64,000 bases of DNA, taken from Voacanga thouarsii. Lineage: Eukaryota; Streptophyta; Magnoliopsida; Gentianales; Apocynaceae. A program made the translations under genes and the position numbers. Below, piece by piece: positions 11,218 through 24,111 of the stretch. The stretch is taken from the NCBI GenBank assembly GCA_026120185.1, contig JANUWF010001723.1, positions 558,001 to 622,000 of the forward strand, read 5' to 3'. Position 1 is the stretch's first letter. Every line of letters begins with the position of its first letter. Below the pieces are notes generated by a model. The model made no database searches, was not told the DNA's origin, and saw only the letters and a program-made list of their open reading frames with translations.

Positions 11218-12529
11218 TTATGATATATCAGATCCCGAGCCACTATCAGCAACATCACCCATATTCTCCTCAGTAGCAAGTCCATTCCTGAACATCTCAT
11301 AATCAGCAAAGCTGAACCACTCTTCAGTTAACTACAAACCACAAAGTTAATAATCTAATTAGAATTGACATTAAAGTTCATCAGTCTTAAGACACGCAAC
11401 AAAAGACACTTACAAAATACCCCCCAAAATGTTGAAAGTATCAGGTGCATTTTTCATAAACAATTTTGCGTAGTAGACCACATAATATTCGCAAGCCACA
11501 CCATTTGTTTGTTGGGGAACCTATTGACAAATTGTCCAACAACAGATTATCAATTAGTAAAAAGTTGTATGGTAGTTTTGTCACCACCACAAGAATATTA
11601 CCCATTGTTTGATTAATGGCATATTATTTTTCACACTTACCTTGGGGATCAGCAAAGGGATTTTCTTAACTCTTTCTTTGTTTGTAGGCTTCCCTTTTGT
11701 TATAAGTATGTCCAGTACAAAGCTAAAACAAAATTCAGAATTTAGAATTGCTTGATCACACATAATATGATATTGTCCAACATGTATTTAGAGAAGATAT
11801 AAATTGAATTGGAATAGTCCCAAGAACAATAACATATTACATACCTCCTTATCTTGGGTTCCATTCTTTGTTCACTTGATTGAAGAGAGTCTAGTAACAG
11901 CATGCATTGACTATTTAATTCTAGATCTTCATCGAAGTTACACAATATCAATAATGTCCAATGGGACCTAAAAAATCAATCAACAGTAAATATACAATGC
12001 GCTAAAATTTATCATCTTCTGTCCTATATAGGACTCAATACAATAATACATAGAAAAGGACAATGGGAATATAATGAGAAAAAAAACACTTAAAAGGGGA
12101 AAATACCATAAGACAATGGGAACAAGGATGTATTTTTTTTTACAATATGTTTTTCTTTTTGATCCATTACATAACCCTCCCCTGGTTAACATTTGTGTAT
12201 GTGTGAAACTACAGAGAGTCTAAAATTGAAAACGACATTCTCTTCTCTTCAGGCACTCCCAGCCATATTACTCTGCAAAATTGCAAACTATTCTCATTAA
12301 CAGAATAGAAAAAGGAAACTTTCTACCTCCCACAGAAAATAATTAGCAATCGCAACTTCTTTTTTTGTAAATAAAGAAAAAAGAATTACACGACTTACTC
12401 AATATAATGCTCAACTATCTCTGAGTCCAACATCCCTCGGTAAATTTTTGCTTGGCTTGAGTCTTGACAATATCTCGTCCGACCACAAACATGCAGTTTA
12501 GGAGCTTTTTTGCTTCCTCTACTAGCCAT
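11218..12529 (-). pseudogene. Ulp1/SENP-like (C48) cysteine protease gene of the MULE, six exons, broken
   Basis: Exons on the minus strand: 12529-12399 (ATG two bases inside the TIR end), 12272-12107, 11967-11845, 11722-11641, 11520-11414, 11331-11218 (TAA). Each boundary checked has a GT donor and AG acceptor, and phases agree for exons 1-5. Ulp1 family marks are ILVPIV before the exon 2/3 junction, the catalytic His in SHWTLL, Asp in CMLLLDSL, then IPLLIPK, and VPQQTNGVAC with the oxyanion Gln and catalytic Cys. Such proteases cleave SUMO-type conjugates. Damage in exon 2: TAG where a Trp is expected, a TAA, and a frame slip in a run of A. The exon 5/6 join is out of frame. The gene is set so that the right TIR would be its promoter. 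It shares the strand of the transposase, but a solo LTR now lies between them. Confidence 0.85.
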
Positions 12530-12530
12530 C

Positions 12531-13057
12531 TCTTCCGAGACCCAAAAAGTCAAAATCTAACAAAGTCACACTTTGATCCAACCCATCAAGTAATCGAAAA
12601 GCACTTCTTCAAATAATGTCGCCTTAAAGAACACACCTTTCGAAGTGATTCCGCCAAATACTCTACCCAAATTGGAAGTAACACAGATGAAAAAATGGAG
12701 TCTTTCAGAGAAGAAGGAAGAAGAAAAAATGGCGACAGAGAGGAAGCGAGAGAAGAGAAAGTCGAGAGAGGGGTTAGAGAGGGTGTTCGGTTGAGCAGAA
12801 ATAGATTTAGGGAGAGAGAAGGTTTTGGGGCATGTGATCAGGCATTAGGAAGGAAAATTTTTCACTTTCAAAAATACCCCTGTGAGTTTGTTGTTTGGGG
12901 ATAAAAATAACGTTAACTTGAGTTGACCGTCCCGAGATGGACGGAATGATCAAACTTGTCAATATAAAAAAAAAGATTTAATAATCTAAAAATAAAGATA
13001 AAGGACCAAATTTATAAATAATAATAATTTAGGGATTAAAAACGTCAATTTGCCTAA
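12531..13057 (-). repeat. Right terminal inverted repeat of the MULE
   Basis: Inverted counterpart of 1055-1599. It ends gtcaatttgcctaa. The inner end abuts the protease start codon. The outer flank (atcttaact) does not repeat the left flank (caatacatc). Confidence 0.92.
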
Positions 13058-13860
13058 ATCTTAACTCGCTTGGCCTTTTATTAGAGAATATTTCATCGAC
13101 ATTAAATGAGGCCTATTTAAGTAAAACAAATAAAGAGAAAAATACTATATATTGCCTCAGCATACCTTTCTCTTTCTGATTTTTAATTGTGATCGGGGGC
13201 ATAAAGTTTTTAATATTTGTTTAAAAAAATTATTCATCAATTGCAAATTTGCAATGATAAAGTGGGAAAACAGCAACAGCAACAGGAAAGAAAGTACTTA
13301 ATAGAATGTGACAATACTTATCGAGCAACTTTGCCTTGCTGTCTCCAACCGTAACAAAGTTGCCTATCCTTTTGACTTCAAAGCAGGATTAATTTTCCGG
13401 CCTTTGCATTGCTAAGGAGTGGAAGTCAACTAAAAATTGGAACACATTAAGTGGTCCAAAGCCTCAACAACAAAACAGTCCTCCAAAAGTGTCCTCCCTC
13501 AAGTCATGTTGTGGGGGGAAAATAGGCCACCCCACCTTGACATTCGAAGACCTTTGGAGGATCCCTTTAATACTAAGTTTTCAATTTGCTCAAAACAGTA
13601 CAATTCTCTTTGTGCTTTCAAAATTATAATACCACATGTACCATAATATGCTTATCAGTACCATATCCTCGCAATGCTAATTGATACTCGAATTTACGAA
13701 TTCAATAATCTTAGTTTTTCATAATGTAATAATGTATAAAAATAATAGAGTTCTAAATAAATTTTTAATGTATGTAAATATATATGATCGTTTCAGATTT
13801 GATACTTAAGAACACATGTTTATAGTTATTAAGATTCTCGCATTATGTACAATTATAAGG
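13058..13860. other. Intergenic, no gene seen
   Basis: AT-rich sequence with short, unsupported open frames on both strands and no recognised repeat. Confidence 0.4.
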
Positions 13861-14639
13861 CAAAGTTTGGTTCGCGAAGGGAAGAGGAAGGGGAAGGGGA
13901 AAAGGGAGGAGGGGTTGAACATTTTACTTTCATCAGGAGAAGTAAATGTAATTACTTTCCTCTTATTTGGTTAGAGTGTAAGGGAAGTAAATATGATTTA
14001 CCTCTCTTTATTTGGTTGTAAGGAATATAAGGAGGAAATAATTATTGAATTACTATTATACCCATAAGGCTAATTTATTAAAAATTTGCAAAGTAGGTCT
14101 TTTTTTTTTTTGTAAATATTATATATATATTATACATCATCATCACTGAGAATTAATAATACCATGTCAAATTTTCATAAATTATCAACAAGAATATTCT
14201 TCTACTATTATCAATTTTTTTAGAATAAAATAAATCAAATAAATTTCATAAATTAGAAATCTAATTATTTAAAATAATCACCTTTAACTACAAGTTTAAT
14301 TGTGATAAATTATTTTGTTGATATATTTAATTAAAAAAATACGAGTATGATTTGAAGGCAACTACCATAACATACTCTCTGGAGGAGAGAGAAAAAAAAT
14401 CGACAATTTCAAGAAGGTAGAATTGTAATAATAGAAATGTCTTAGGACAAGAGGGTCTTTTAACTCTCATTTACTTTCCAAACTGTCTGAAATGGAGAGT
14501 AATAAAAAGTTGATGTGGAAGGGATCACATATACGTCCCCTCTCCAATCACTCCAATCAAATGAAATAAATAATACATTTACCTCATATTTTACTTTTCC
14601 TCTCATTTCCCTTCCTACTTTCACTCGAACCAAACTCAC
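13861..14639. mobile_element. MITE-like element with gagtttggttcg ends
   Basis: The left end (aaagtttggttcg followed by a GA/G-rich tract) is the inverted counterpart of the right end (cgaaccaaactcac preceded by a CT-rich tract). A second copy of the terminus (gaaccaaactcaccc) lies about 15 bp further right. Subterminal regions also match in inverted orientation. No protein, no clear target duplication; superfamily not assigned. Confidence 0.5.
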
Positions 14640-17160
14640 TTTTTTTTTTGCTAGATGAACCAAACTCACCCTAAGTGCACCATATTTCTCCTTTTGGTAA
14701 CTTTTTGGAGCCCCTTTTTCTATATAGATCCATTCATTAAAGGTGTCCATGAGATTCTTGTGATAAATTCTAGCAAGGTTTTACGAGAAAAACAAGAACA
14801 TGAATGCCATGGGGTGGTAAAGGGTCCACAGTGGTAAGTAGGCCGTAGAGAAAATGCCAGAGCCAAGGGGAGAAAGGGTTATCATTCAAGAATAAGAGGG
14901 AAAATGGCAATGCAACAAAACAATCTATGAATATAATGCATTGAAAGAATTGAAAAGGAAATTTGAGGGGCAAAAGGCTGCAAAAAAGAGCGTGGCAATG
15001 GAAAACAAGGTCAGAACTCAGAAACCCCAGTACCCTACCCCCAATCACACTCCACCCCAACCCACCCCTCCCCCGTCCTCTTTTATCGTCTTGTCAACAT
15101 CTTTGCCCCCTTTTCTCCGCATTCGTCTCTCGATCCCACAAATCACAACAAAAACCACACACACATACACACACTAATGACTCTAATATAATGAGGCAAA
15201 GCAAAAGAAAGAATCTTCACTGATTTGATCTGATAAAAGGGCTTTGTTTGCTCCACCAGATTGAAGGGCAAAATGTCACAAAACGGAACGGGATTCTGTG
15301 GATGGGTAATGGGTGTCCTAGGATATTTTGTACCTCGGAATATGTCTTCTGTTTATTTGTACCTTTGTAATAGTTACTACTTTGATATTTTGTGCTCATG
15401 GAAGTTTTATTTGTGGACATCAATTTTTATGAGTGGAAATGTCCGAGGACCTAATGCAATAAACAATTCACACCTTAAACTTTTGTTTCAAATTTGATAC
15501 TTAAAAATATATTTTTTGATAAAACACGAATAAATATTTTATAACTCATATATTTTTATAATATTTTTTTTCTCGAATGTTTCTATTTTACACTACAAAA
15601 ATGCAAAACAACATCAAAGTCTATAGAGGTCTAAGTACACTTTTAGTTCCAAAAGCATTTATACATTTACCTAATTCTACATTAAACGTTTTTTCGAATC
15701 TCATATTCAAGCAAATTTTGAAATACATCAAGTACATATATTATGATATCTAATCATATTGAATAAATCACAACTTGAGTTGCTATTTTTACTTTAACCA
15801 AAATGTTTCACAAATCTTATATTCAAATCCAACATTTATAAATATCATAATTTTATATCACAAACAGTAAATTGAAGGAATTTATCAAGAATTACCATAA
15901 TTTGAATAGCATTACTCAAAAGGAAGGAAGTAAGGGAGTCAAAAAGCAAAGAAATGGAAGGTGTTTTTCTAGTTGGATTTGGACCACTCTAATGGTCCAT
16001 TTAAGTCATGGAAAGAATAGCTGCGTGACAATCCCACCGGCTGTTCAACTCTTCAGCTCTTAGGCTTCTTGTTCTCCATTGCCATCCAAGAGGGGAATTA
16101 GGATCTTGACGTAGTCAAAGGAATGAATATAAAATATAAGATAATGTTTTAAATTAAAAAAAAAATGGTGAATAATAAATTTTATACTTTCAATTAAATT
16201 AATAGTAGTTAATTTAGTATGAAATTTTATATAAAATAATAAAAATTATAATATAATTAGATATAAAGAACACGTGATCTACGTTAAAATTAAATATATA
16301 AAAGTAATGTATTGATAAAGATATTGATTATTTTATAATATTTAATATATTAAAATAAATTTTTTTGGGAGACAATCTAAAATAATAACTAGATGAATTT
16401 GATTGAGACAGAAAAATAAGTTTTATAAATAATAAAAAATTTTCAAAAATTTGCCCCCAACCCCTTTGCTTGTCTTCGATTGTCATTGACCCTCCATCCA
16501 TTATTTTATTGATGTAATCTTAGGATTCATTTGATAAAATTAAAATTTAAAGAATGGAATCTGAATGCTTAAGTAATGAATTCTAAAAATTAAAGTATGA
16601 TGATTGAAATTTGAATATAAAATTTAAATTAATTATAATTTATTTTTATAATTTGTTTTATTATAATTTAGATTAAATATAAAAGAATATTAATAATTAG
16701 AGAAATACTTAATATATTTAGATTTTAAACTTGAAATTTATAATAATGTATTAATACGTTTTAATTAATTAAACGATAAGAAAAAAAATTATCAAATACA
16801 TTTAATTAAATAAATATTTAAAATTATTTATTATCAAACACACTTAATAAAATAAATACTTAATTAATTAATTTTAATTATTTAATTAAATTATCAAACA
16901 AGTCATTACGTACTAGCAAATGGAAACACAATGCGAAAGATTATGAATCAAAAAATTACGTTTTCCACTGTATACAAAAGAGAAAAGAAGGTTTTACTCT
17001 CTAACCGCATTTCTTTTTTCTTTTAATGTGAAGGAAGTTCCACGCGCATTAGAACAAAGGAAAATATACTCCCTCACTCTCATAAAATTAATAAAGTTTG
17101 ATTTAATACAAAATTTTATCTAAAAATTAAATTTATAATATAATATAAAAATATAAAAAT
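14640..17160. other. Intergenic, no gene supported
   Basis: It contains a C-rich tract with A/C repeats near 15030-15175 and several short frames, including a 78-codon frame at 15261-15497 that shows no domain and no splice context. From about 16130 on it is extremely AT-rich. I see no RNA gene. Confidence 0.35.
16523..16910. repeat. AT-rich dispersed repeat, copy 1
   Basis: Resembles 61908-62308 along its length: both start catttgataaaatt and carry tagattaaatataaaa and aatattaataattaga blocks; copy 1 ends tatcaaacaag, copy 2 ctcaaatag. The ends are roughly inverted to one another, as in a MITE. No target duplication was identified. Confidence 0.5.
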
Positions 17161-17216
17161 GAACCAATAAATATTTTTTATGAAATTTAAATACAAAAAT
17201 AATAATAAGACTATTT

Positions 17217-18027
<811 letters not shown>

Positions 18028-20058
18028 CAACATGTCACGCCCCGAGTCCGGGAATGATAAGGCAGCACCCTCCAAATTGGAATGCCGAACCCTTAGCACC
18101 TCAAACTAATCCACTATGCGATACTTAAATAACTTGCACATATAAACTCACATTCCTAGAAACTCAAATTTGTAATCAAGTCTAAACAACTCAACTGACA
18201 TTAACTAAGCATTTATTTATATAGTCTACCAAGTACATAACAGACATAAATCTATCAAAATCATCAAAGTCTAACAAAACATCCTAAGCGTTCAAACAAA
18301 TAAATATACTAGAGAAAATAAAAAATAAAGCCAGATATTATTGCCAATCTTCCTTAAACCACTCGTGTAGTTCTTTTTCTTCTAACGGATATCCTATAAA
18401 ATGGTAAATACGTAATGAGCTCACTAACTCAGTAAAGAAATCTGGCTTACTTGGGTTTGAACATGTTACATATATATTTATACATTTACAAAATAGTTCA
18501 CAACATAGTTTTTGCATAAAATGTTTGTCAATCCATTTGACACACAAGAACTCCTCTTAGAAGGAAATATTGCACCATAAGAAGGTTCAAGGGACTCGCA
18601 TCAGTAAATCAAAATGAAAGGATCAAGGTAAAACTAGTCCAGATGACACATGACCGCCGCTTGCTAAAGAAAGAACTGACGCCGAATTAGATCAATAACG
18701 CAAGGGTTGTTTTACTGAAGAGGAACCGGTGCCGATTAAAATAGAGAGGTTTGGCACAAATTTCAAAGAATAACCGGCACCTAAAGAACACCGAACCGGC
18801 GTCAGTGCTGATTAACTAAACAGTGGTCAAGGTAGAACCGACACCTGCTGTGGGAATGAACTAGTGCCAGTTTAAACAGAGAATTTCAGACCCAGTTTCT
18901 AGAGTGTAATCGGCGCTGATTTGGAAGATGACTAGGCGCCGGTAATTGATGTTGGGAAAGCAAAAATAAAAAAATAATAACAGAAGCAACACAAAACAGA
19001 ACACTATTTCCACCCCAAAATCCGTTTAACACAACATAACACAACACATACCCAAAATCATTTCACACCTCACATAGCATACATAAAATTAATTTGACTC
19101 ACACAAAGATGATTCATGTTTGGGGCTATGGTTTGGTTTAGCTGATCAGTCTTCCAATTATTATATCCCATTGAAAGAAGGGCCTTAACTTATTCTAGGT
19201 ATTGTATTCCTCTAATAGGGCCTTATAACTTATAAAGTTGGAAATTCTCTTCCAAAGCAAACCCACAAGCAATCAATATCTCATGAATCATAAACTAGAA
19301 TATAGCATAAAGCTTAGCTTAAAACCCATAATTTCTAATAACACAACCATCTATACAGATGTGACAAATTATCATACCATGCTCAATACCATTTTTATAT
19401 AATCAAAATAGCAATTTCATAAAAGATTTAAAACGCACATGATTTCTGGAAAACAACAATCAATAGCCAAAATACAGGTAAACTCAATTTCCTTACCTTG
19501 GAATTCAAACACCAAGAATCCTCCCAAAGCCACTACAAAAAAATGGGGCAAATACGACGATAAAAAAATCATCGTAATAGGTTAGTTTATACGACAGTTT
19601 AGAAATTGTCGTATTAATGAGAGTTTATACGATGATTCAAGTATAACCGTCGTATTTTTCACCAAATACGACGATTTACAGGAACCATCGCAATAGATTA
19701 GACCGAATAAAATGGTTTACCAGAAACGTTGCAATAGGTGGCCTAATACGACGGTTATTATAACTGTCATTTTTAGTCTAATTATAACAAAACCCCTTAA
19801 AATTATTTTAAATTTTATCTGATTATTTTCAAATTTAGTCACAATACTTTTGGTAATGATTACAATAAATTTAATGGATGGATCGTTAATTTGATATCTT
19901 TATATTTGTGAATATTAAGATATCTTTCTATTTTATAAATATTACTATACAAATGTAATAAAATAGAACGAATGACCTTCAAATTTGGTCACTAAACTTG
20001 TTTTAACTTTATAAATATATGTAATGGTTAGATCATTGGGGAAAATAGAGAGATGGAT

Positions 20059-20300
20059 GAGCCATTCATCCTAGCAAATCAAGCGGAACAAGTTTGATAT
20101 TCTCTTTGTCCCAGAGAAAGGGACTGGCATGTCGTAATGCCAATGATGAGAAGATATAACTATGATGTGTATTCAAGAGACCATGATCTAGAAAATTTTC
20201 TCACATAGAAGCTAGATTCTCATCCTATTTCACGTGAAGTAGATGTTGTATAGGTTAGAGATGGCATTTCTGGGGAGGAAGTGGATTTAGATGGAAGAAG
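20059..20300 (+). pseudogene. TNP2-type CACTA transposase, C-terminal remnant
   Basis: The frame reads EPFILANQAEQV then RDWHVVMPMM with several stops between. The pattern PFILA.QA.QV..........WHVV is the hallmark of the C-terminal end of plant TNP2/En-Spm transposases. No upstream catalytic part remains: only about 530 bp separate it from the element's left end. Confidence 0.65.
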
Positions 20301-20575
20301 AATACACCCTGCAACCTAATGTAATTAATCACTTTCTAGTTTACCAAATGTGCTAGAATTGTTATACTCTCTTCTCAATTGATTTTTTGACCAAATTTCT
20401 TTGACTTTATTTTTCTATGCTTCTTTGCGTTTTGTAGATGGTTACCAAATGTTCTCGACATGCATCGATGTAGGATGCCATAGCCGCCTCAAGATCAATA
20501 GCTAGTTCCTCACAAGGTATAGAGACATAGTCAACAGTACAGGAGGTTGGCCAGAGATTGGATACAGCTATCCAC

Positions 20576-22262
20576 ATGGGCTCTCGAGAACAGAGGTCCA
20601 GTGAGGAGACGGCTGCACCTGCTTCTACTATAGGTTCCAATTGCTCGGGACCTAACGTCTTAGGTTTGCTAAGTTGTTAGGAAGTAATTTAGGAGAAATT
20701 ATTTTTTGTAGCTATTAAAATCATGTTAAGCTTTTGTCTTTCTTTTTAATGAAATCATACTTACGAACTGGCCTGTTTTGAATTAATTTTTTATTGATAT
20801 TTTATAGGTTCCACGTCGAGAAATTCTTGTAAGGGTGGAAGGTTACCCTCTGGATAAGGTGAGCCTGGCTTTCAAAAGTACGAGATTGGTGTGAACCAAT
20901 ATGGAGGTCTTATAGGAGTGGATGCATCTCATTATAATTCAGTGGTGTGCTGTTTTGCATGTATGAGTAGTAGGCTCCCTCTAATTACAAGGATTGGCAT
21001 TTCGTACCTCAGAGACTTAAAGATAAAGTTTGGGAAGAAATACAAATAAATAAATTTATTCTAGCACTTACAAAATTGTTTTCTCCATAAGTTTAAATTT
21101 TAAATGATTGATTGTTTGTTTAATTTATAAGGACAACACCACTACACCACTAGAAGGACGTAGTATCACAATGAAGATGCTTTGCGCTGCTTGGAATGAT
21201 TATAAATCTAAGTTGAAGCAGAGATATTATACTCCTTTCCAGACAAGTATAGAGGCTATTCTTTGCGGAGATAGGCGGGTTGACAAAAATCAATGGATGA
21301 TGTTAGTTGATTATTGGTGCTTGGAGAATACACAGGTTCTAGGTATAAAAGTTTAATATTTTTTCGTCATAAATGTGTGCATTTACGCGATAATTATTAC
21401 ATACTTGTTTGCTATATTAATTATTTTAGATACTCACAGGTGGAGACTGAGCGAAACAGACAAAATTGATCACATATTACATATTCACCGATCATAGGAA
21501 GAATGCCACATTCTGTTATATAGGATCAGGTATTCATTTTCTCTTATACTCTATTCATTTGAATATTATTTAATTCGCTTGAAAATTCTGAAAAATCTTT
21601 ATAGATGGCCTCACAAGTCCAATCGACATCGCAATATCATATGTTTCTTGCGATACGAAGGTGGCATGGTTAGCAGGCTGATGGTTTGACTATAGAGATT
21701 ATTGTAAGGATTTTTTAAAGATTAATTTTTCTTGAATTATTAAAATATGACAAATACAGTTCATTTACCTACTTTAAATTTGATATATTGTTTCATAATT
21801 TTGTAGGACCGATTAGAAGAAGAGTGTCAGGCACTGTCTGAGTCTGAGAGTAATGAGGAAGTGAAGGATCAGATCTTCCAAAGCTTGTTCGGTCCTGATA
21901 CGAGAGGTCGTGTAAGGTGAAAGAGAAATGGACCAACACCAACCTCAATCAGGCAATCATCCACTTGTACTGATAATGTTGAGGAGGTTGTCAGAGCTCA
22001 GGTTGACGCTCGTATTCAGAGTATGTAAGAAATTATACAAGCTAAGATGCGAGCTGAGATGCAGCATGAGCCAGAAATTTACGAGTCACGTATAGTAGCG
22101 TTTCAGACTGCCATTGAAGTATTATCTCGCAGATTGGATGTAGGTGCATTTGCTATAGTAGTTATACCACCATCTAGTGCATCTACAGCATCTTCGGGTG
22201 TTGGTTCCACTTCTCGACCTGTTGGATTGTATGATACTGACGAGACTACTCGTGATGACTAA
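20576..22262 (+). pseudogene. CACTA second gene (Transposase_24 / TNP1-like), broken
   Basis: Exon-like blocks in order: MGSREQRSSEE at 20576; PRREILVRVEGYPLD at about 20811; an open frame 21108-21356 with WNDYKSKLKQRYYTPFQ and KNQWMMLVDYW; SETDKIDH at 21448; then EEECQALSESE, DQIFQSLFGPDTRGRVR and a C-terminal block to 22262. The KSKLK...W..LV.YW and IF...G.D..GRVR patterns match the plant Ptta/En-Spm Transposase_24 family. Stops at 21919 and 22027 and missing splice signals make it a pseudogene. Its product would be the accessory protein binding the subterminal repeats. Confidence 0.7.
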
Positions 22263-23343
22263 CTTATTCTCATTTTCTTATTATTTTACATGTACTATTA
22301 TTTTTAATAGATTCCTTAGCATTTTCTACTTGTTATATATGTAGTATTATTTCTCTTGTGGAGTTTATGGATTATTTATAATTTCAATATTTAAGAGATT
22401 GATTTTGATTTGTTTGGTATTAAACAAATTGTATTTTATTGTGATTGGTGTTGAATGAGTTGAACGGATTGTATTTGGTTTGAAATTGTAGGTAGATAAA
22501 ATTTACTAATGAAATAGAATTGCTAGAACCATCGCATTTTTGAAAAGCAAATAATGTCGCATTTGATTAACCAAATACGACGGTTCTAACCATCGCACTT
22601 GGCATTTGTTTAACAAATGTGATGGTTTTCTTAGATATTACGACGATTTGCCTAATCGTGTCTTTGAGCCTTCCGCAATGATTAAATACGACGCTTTTAT
22701 AGAGTCGTCGTATTAGGGTGTCATATTAAACAAATACGACGGTTTGGTTGCGATTGTTAAACAAAAACGACCAGACTTATACAACTATTATGGAAACGTC
22801 ATTTAGCTGTCATATTTGACAAATATGATGGCTCGGTTATCAAACTGTCGTATTTGAGCAATTTTTTAGTAGTGAGCTTTCCCTCAAGCTACCAAACGCT
22901 TATTCACCTTCAATTGAAACTCAAATAACACAATTAATCCTCTAATCGATTTTTTTCTCAATTTAAAACCCTAACACTCTAATTTTAATTCAAGAACAAC
23001 AAGCCTCAATCTTATGTTACAAACACCATAACCAAACAAAAGGAAAGTTACTTACCAAGATTTGACGCCGAAGACTCAAATTCCTTCTCACATTTTTCAC
23101 CATCTCTTCTTCGTTGTTCCCTTCTAGCACTGATACTGAAAAAACAACGTAACTGACGTTATGACTGAACCTCTAATAAGTAATCAATTAAAATTTCATA
23201 ATAAAATAATTATTACTTAATCCCTTAACTTAAAATATTAACTTTAAGCCCTATAAATTTTAATCAACTAATTAAATAAAATAACAATCTAATAAGTCCA
23301 TCAAATTAAATAAAATACCTCAAAAGATCGGAGTCACACAACA

Positions 23344-23973
23344 CTTATAGTTACGATTAATACCTCAACAATAAGTCAGTCGAGTATGTAACATGGAAAG
23401 TGAAACGAATTAATAAAATTTTTGCAGTAGTAGCATTATTTTTGGAGAATGTGATAGGAGATAATACATATAAAAAAAGAAGAAAATATTACTGAAGAAC
23501 AAATGGTTAAATGGTTTCCCAACTGCAAGCTGTAGCCGACTGACGTACGGTGTCAGGCCGTCGCGTCAGACAGCCTCTCAACCACCGAGCCTGCGCTGCC
23601 CGTGTCTCACATGTGCAATATTTTTATTTGACTTTTTTTTCCTGCTAATTTTGTAGAAATACATTAATTGCTTGCCTCTGTCTATGTTTATTTTGTCATT
23701 TAAACTTTATTTTATCTAATTTTGTAATTTTTACCTTTAAAATGTAGCTAATTTTTCAATCTCCATTCAATAGTGTGGCAAATATTTGTTAATGTCCATT
23801 AGTCAAATTTAGCATAATTCAATTAAAATTAACAAATCAATCGTAAATGAGTTAATTTCTAAAATTTGAACCGCAGAATGAAGTTTATATAATTAGGTAA
23901 AATCTCATTAAAAATTAAAAAATAAAATAAAATTATATACGGTGTCTGAAAAAAGAAATATAACTGAAGAAAG

Positions 23974-24012
<39 letters not shown>

Positions 24013-24111
24013 AAAGACAAAGATAAAACCTATCATTATGACATGTGAAAGCATTTTAAAGTGACACGTGTTTAAACAATTTTTTTGTAAAAAAATAAAA
24101 ATTATATTTAA
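23344..24111. other. Intergenic, no gene seen
   Basis: The tail of the local duplication lies at the start; then a short GC-richer stretch (23525-23610) and a TA microsatellite (about 23977-24007). Nothing codes. Confidence 0.4.

Larger units (their letters stand above)
1055..13057. mobile_element. Mutator-like element (MULE) with long TIRs, transposase, Ulp1-like protease and GRF finger ORF
   Basis: The ends are inverted repeats: ttaggcaatttgg on the left and the complement of gtcaatttgcctaa on the right, with similarity continuing about 530-545 bp inward. The interior encodes a MURA-type transposase (minus), a multi-exon Ulp1-like protease (minus) and a GRF zinc-finger-like ORF (plus). As in MuDR, genes point inward from both TIRs, so the TIRs probably supplied promoters. 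The element is dead: every gene has stops or frame breaks. It was later split by a hAT-like element (5981-7028) and a solo LTR (7425-11126); without them it would be about 7.2 kb. The usual 9-bp target duplication is not visible: the 9 bases outside each end differ. Ulp1-bearing MULEs are known in plants (the Kaonashi type), and this one belongs to that general class by content. Confidence 0.92.
19531..22874 (+). mobile_element. CACTA element, internally deleted
   Basis: The ends are CACTACAAAAAAAT and ATTTTTTAGTAGTG (terminal inverted repeats), with the 3-bp duplication agc on both sides (19528-19530, 22875-22877). Subterminal regions (19545-19780 and 22530-22860) carry many copies of aaatacgacgatt / accgtcgtatt in both orientations, the usual transposase-binding arrays. 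The interior keeps a TNP2 C-terminal remnant and a second-gene remnant; most of TNP2 is missing, so the element could move only with help. Confidence 0.93.
18033..23338 (+). mobile_element. Solo LTR interrupted by a CACTA element
   Basis: Starts TGTCACGCCCCGAGTCC, ends GGAGTCACA, and is flanked by the perfect 5-bp duplication caaca (18028-18032, 23339-23343). Copy A of the local duplication shows the uninserted sequence (gactcaatactta), which confirms the junctions. Without the CACTA element it is about 1.96 kb. Around 18650-18960 it has several degenerate copies of an accggcgcc-like motif. No internal retrotransposon genes are present. The superfamily is uncertain (Gypsy or Copia). Confidence 0.82.

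Noticed and set aside
15261..15497. 78-codon plus-strand ORF as a small gene
   Set aside because: No homologous motif, no codon-level support and AT-rich flanks without recognisable gene structure.
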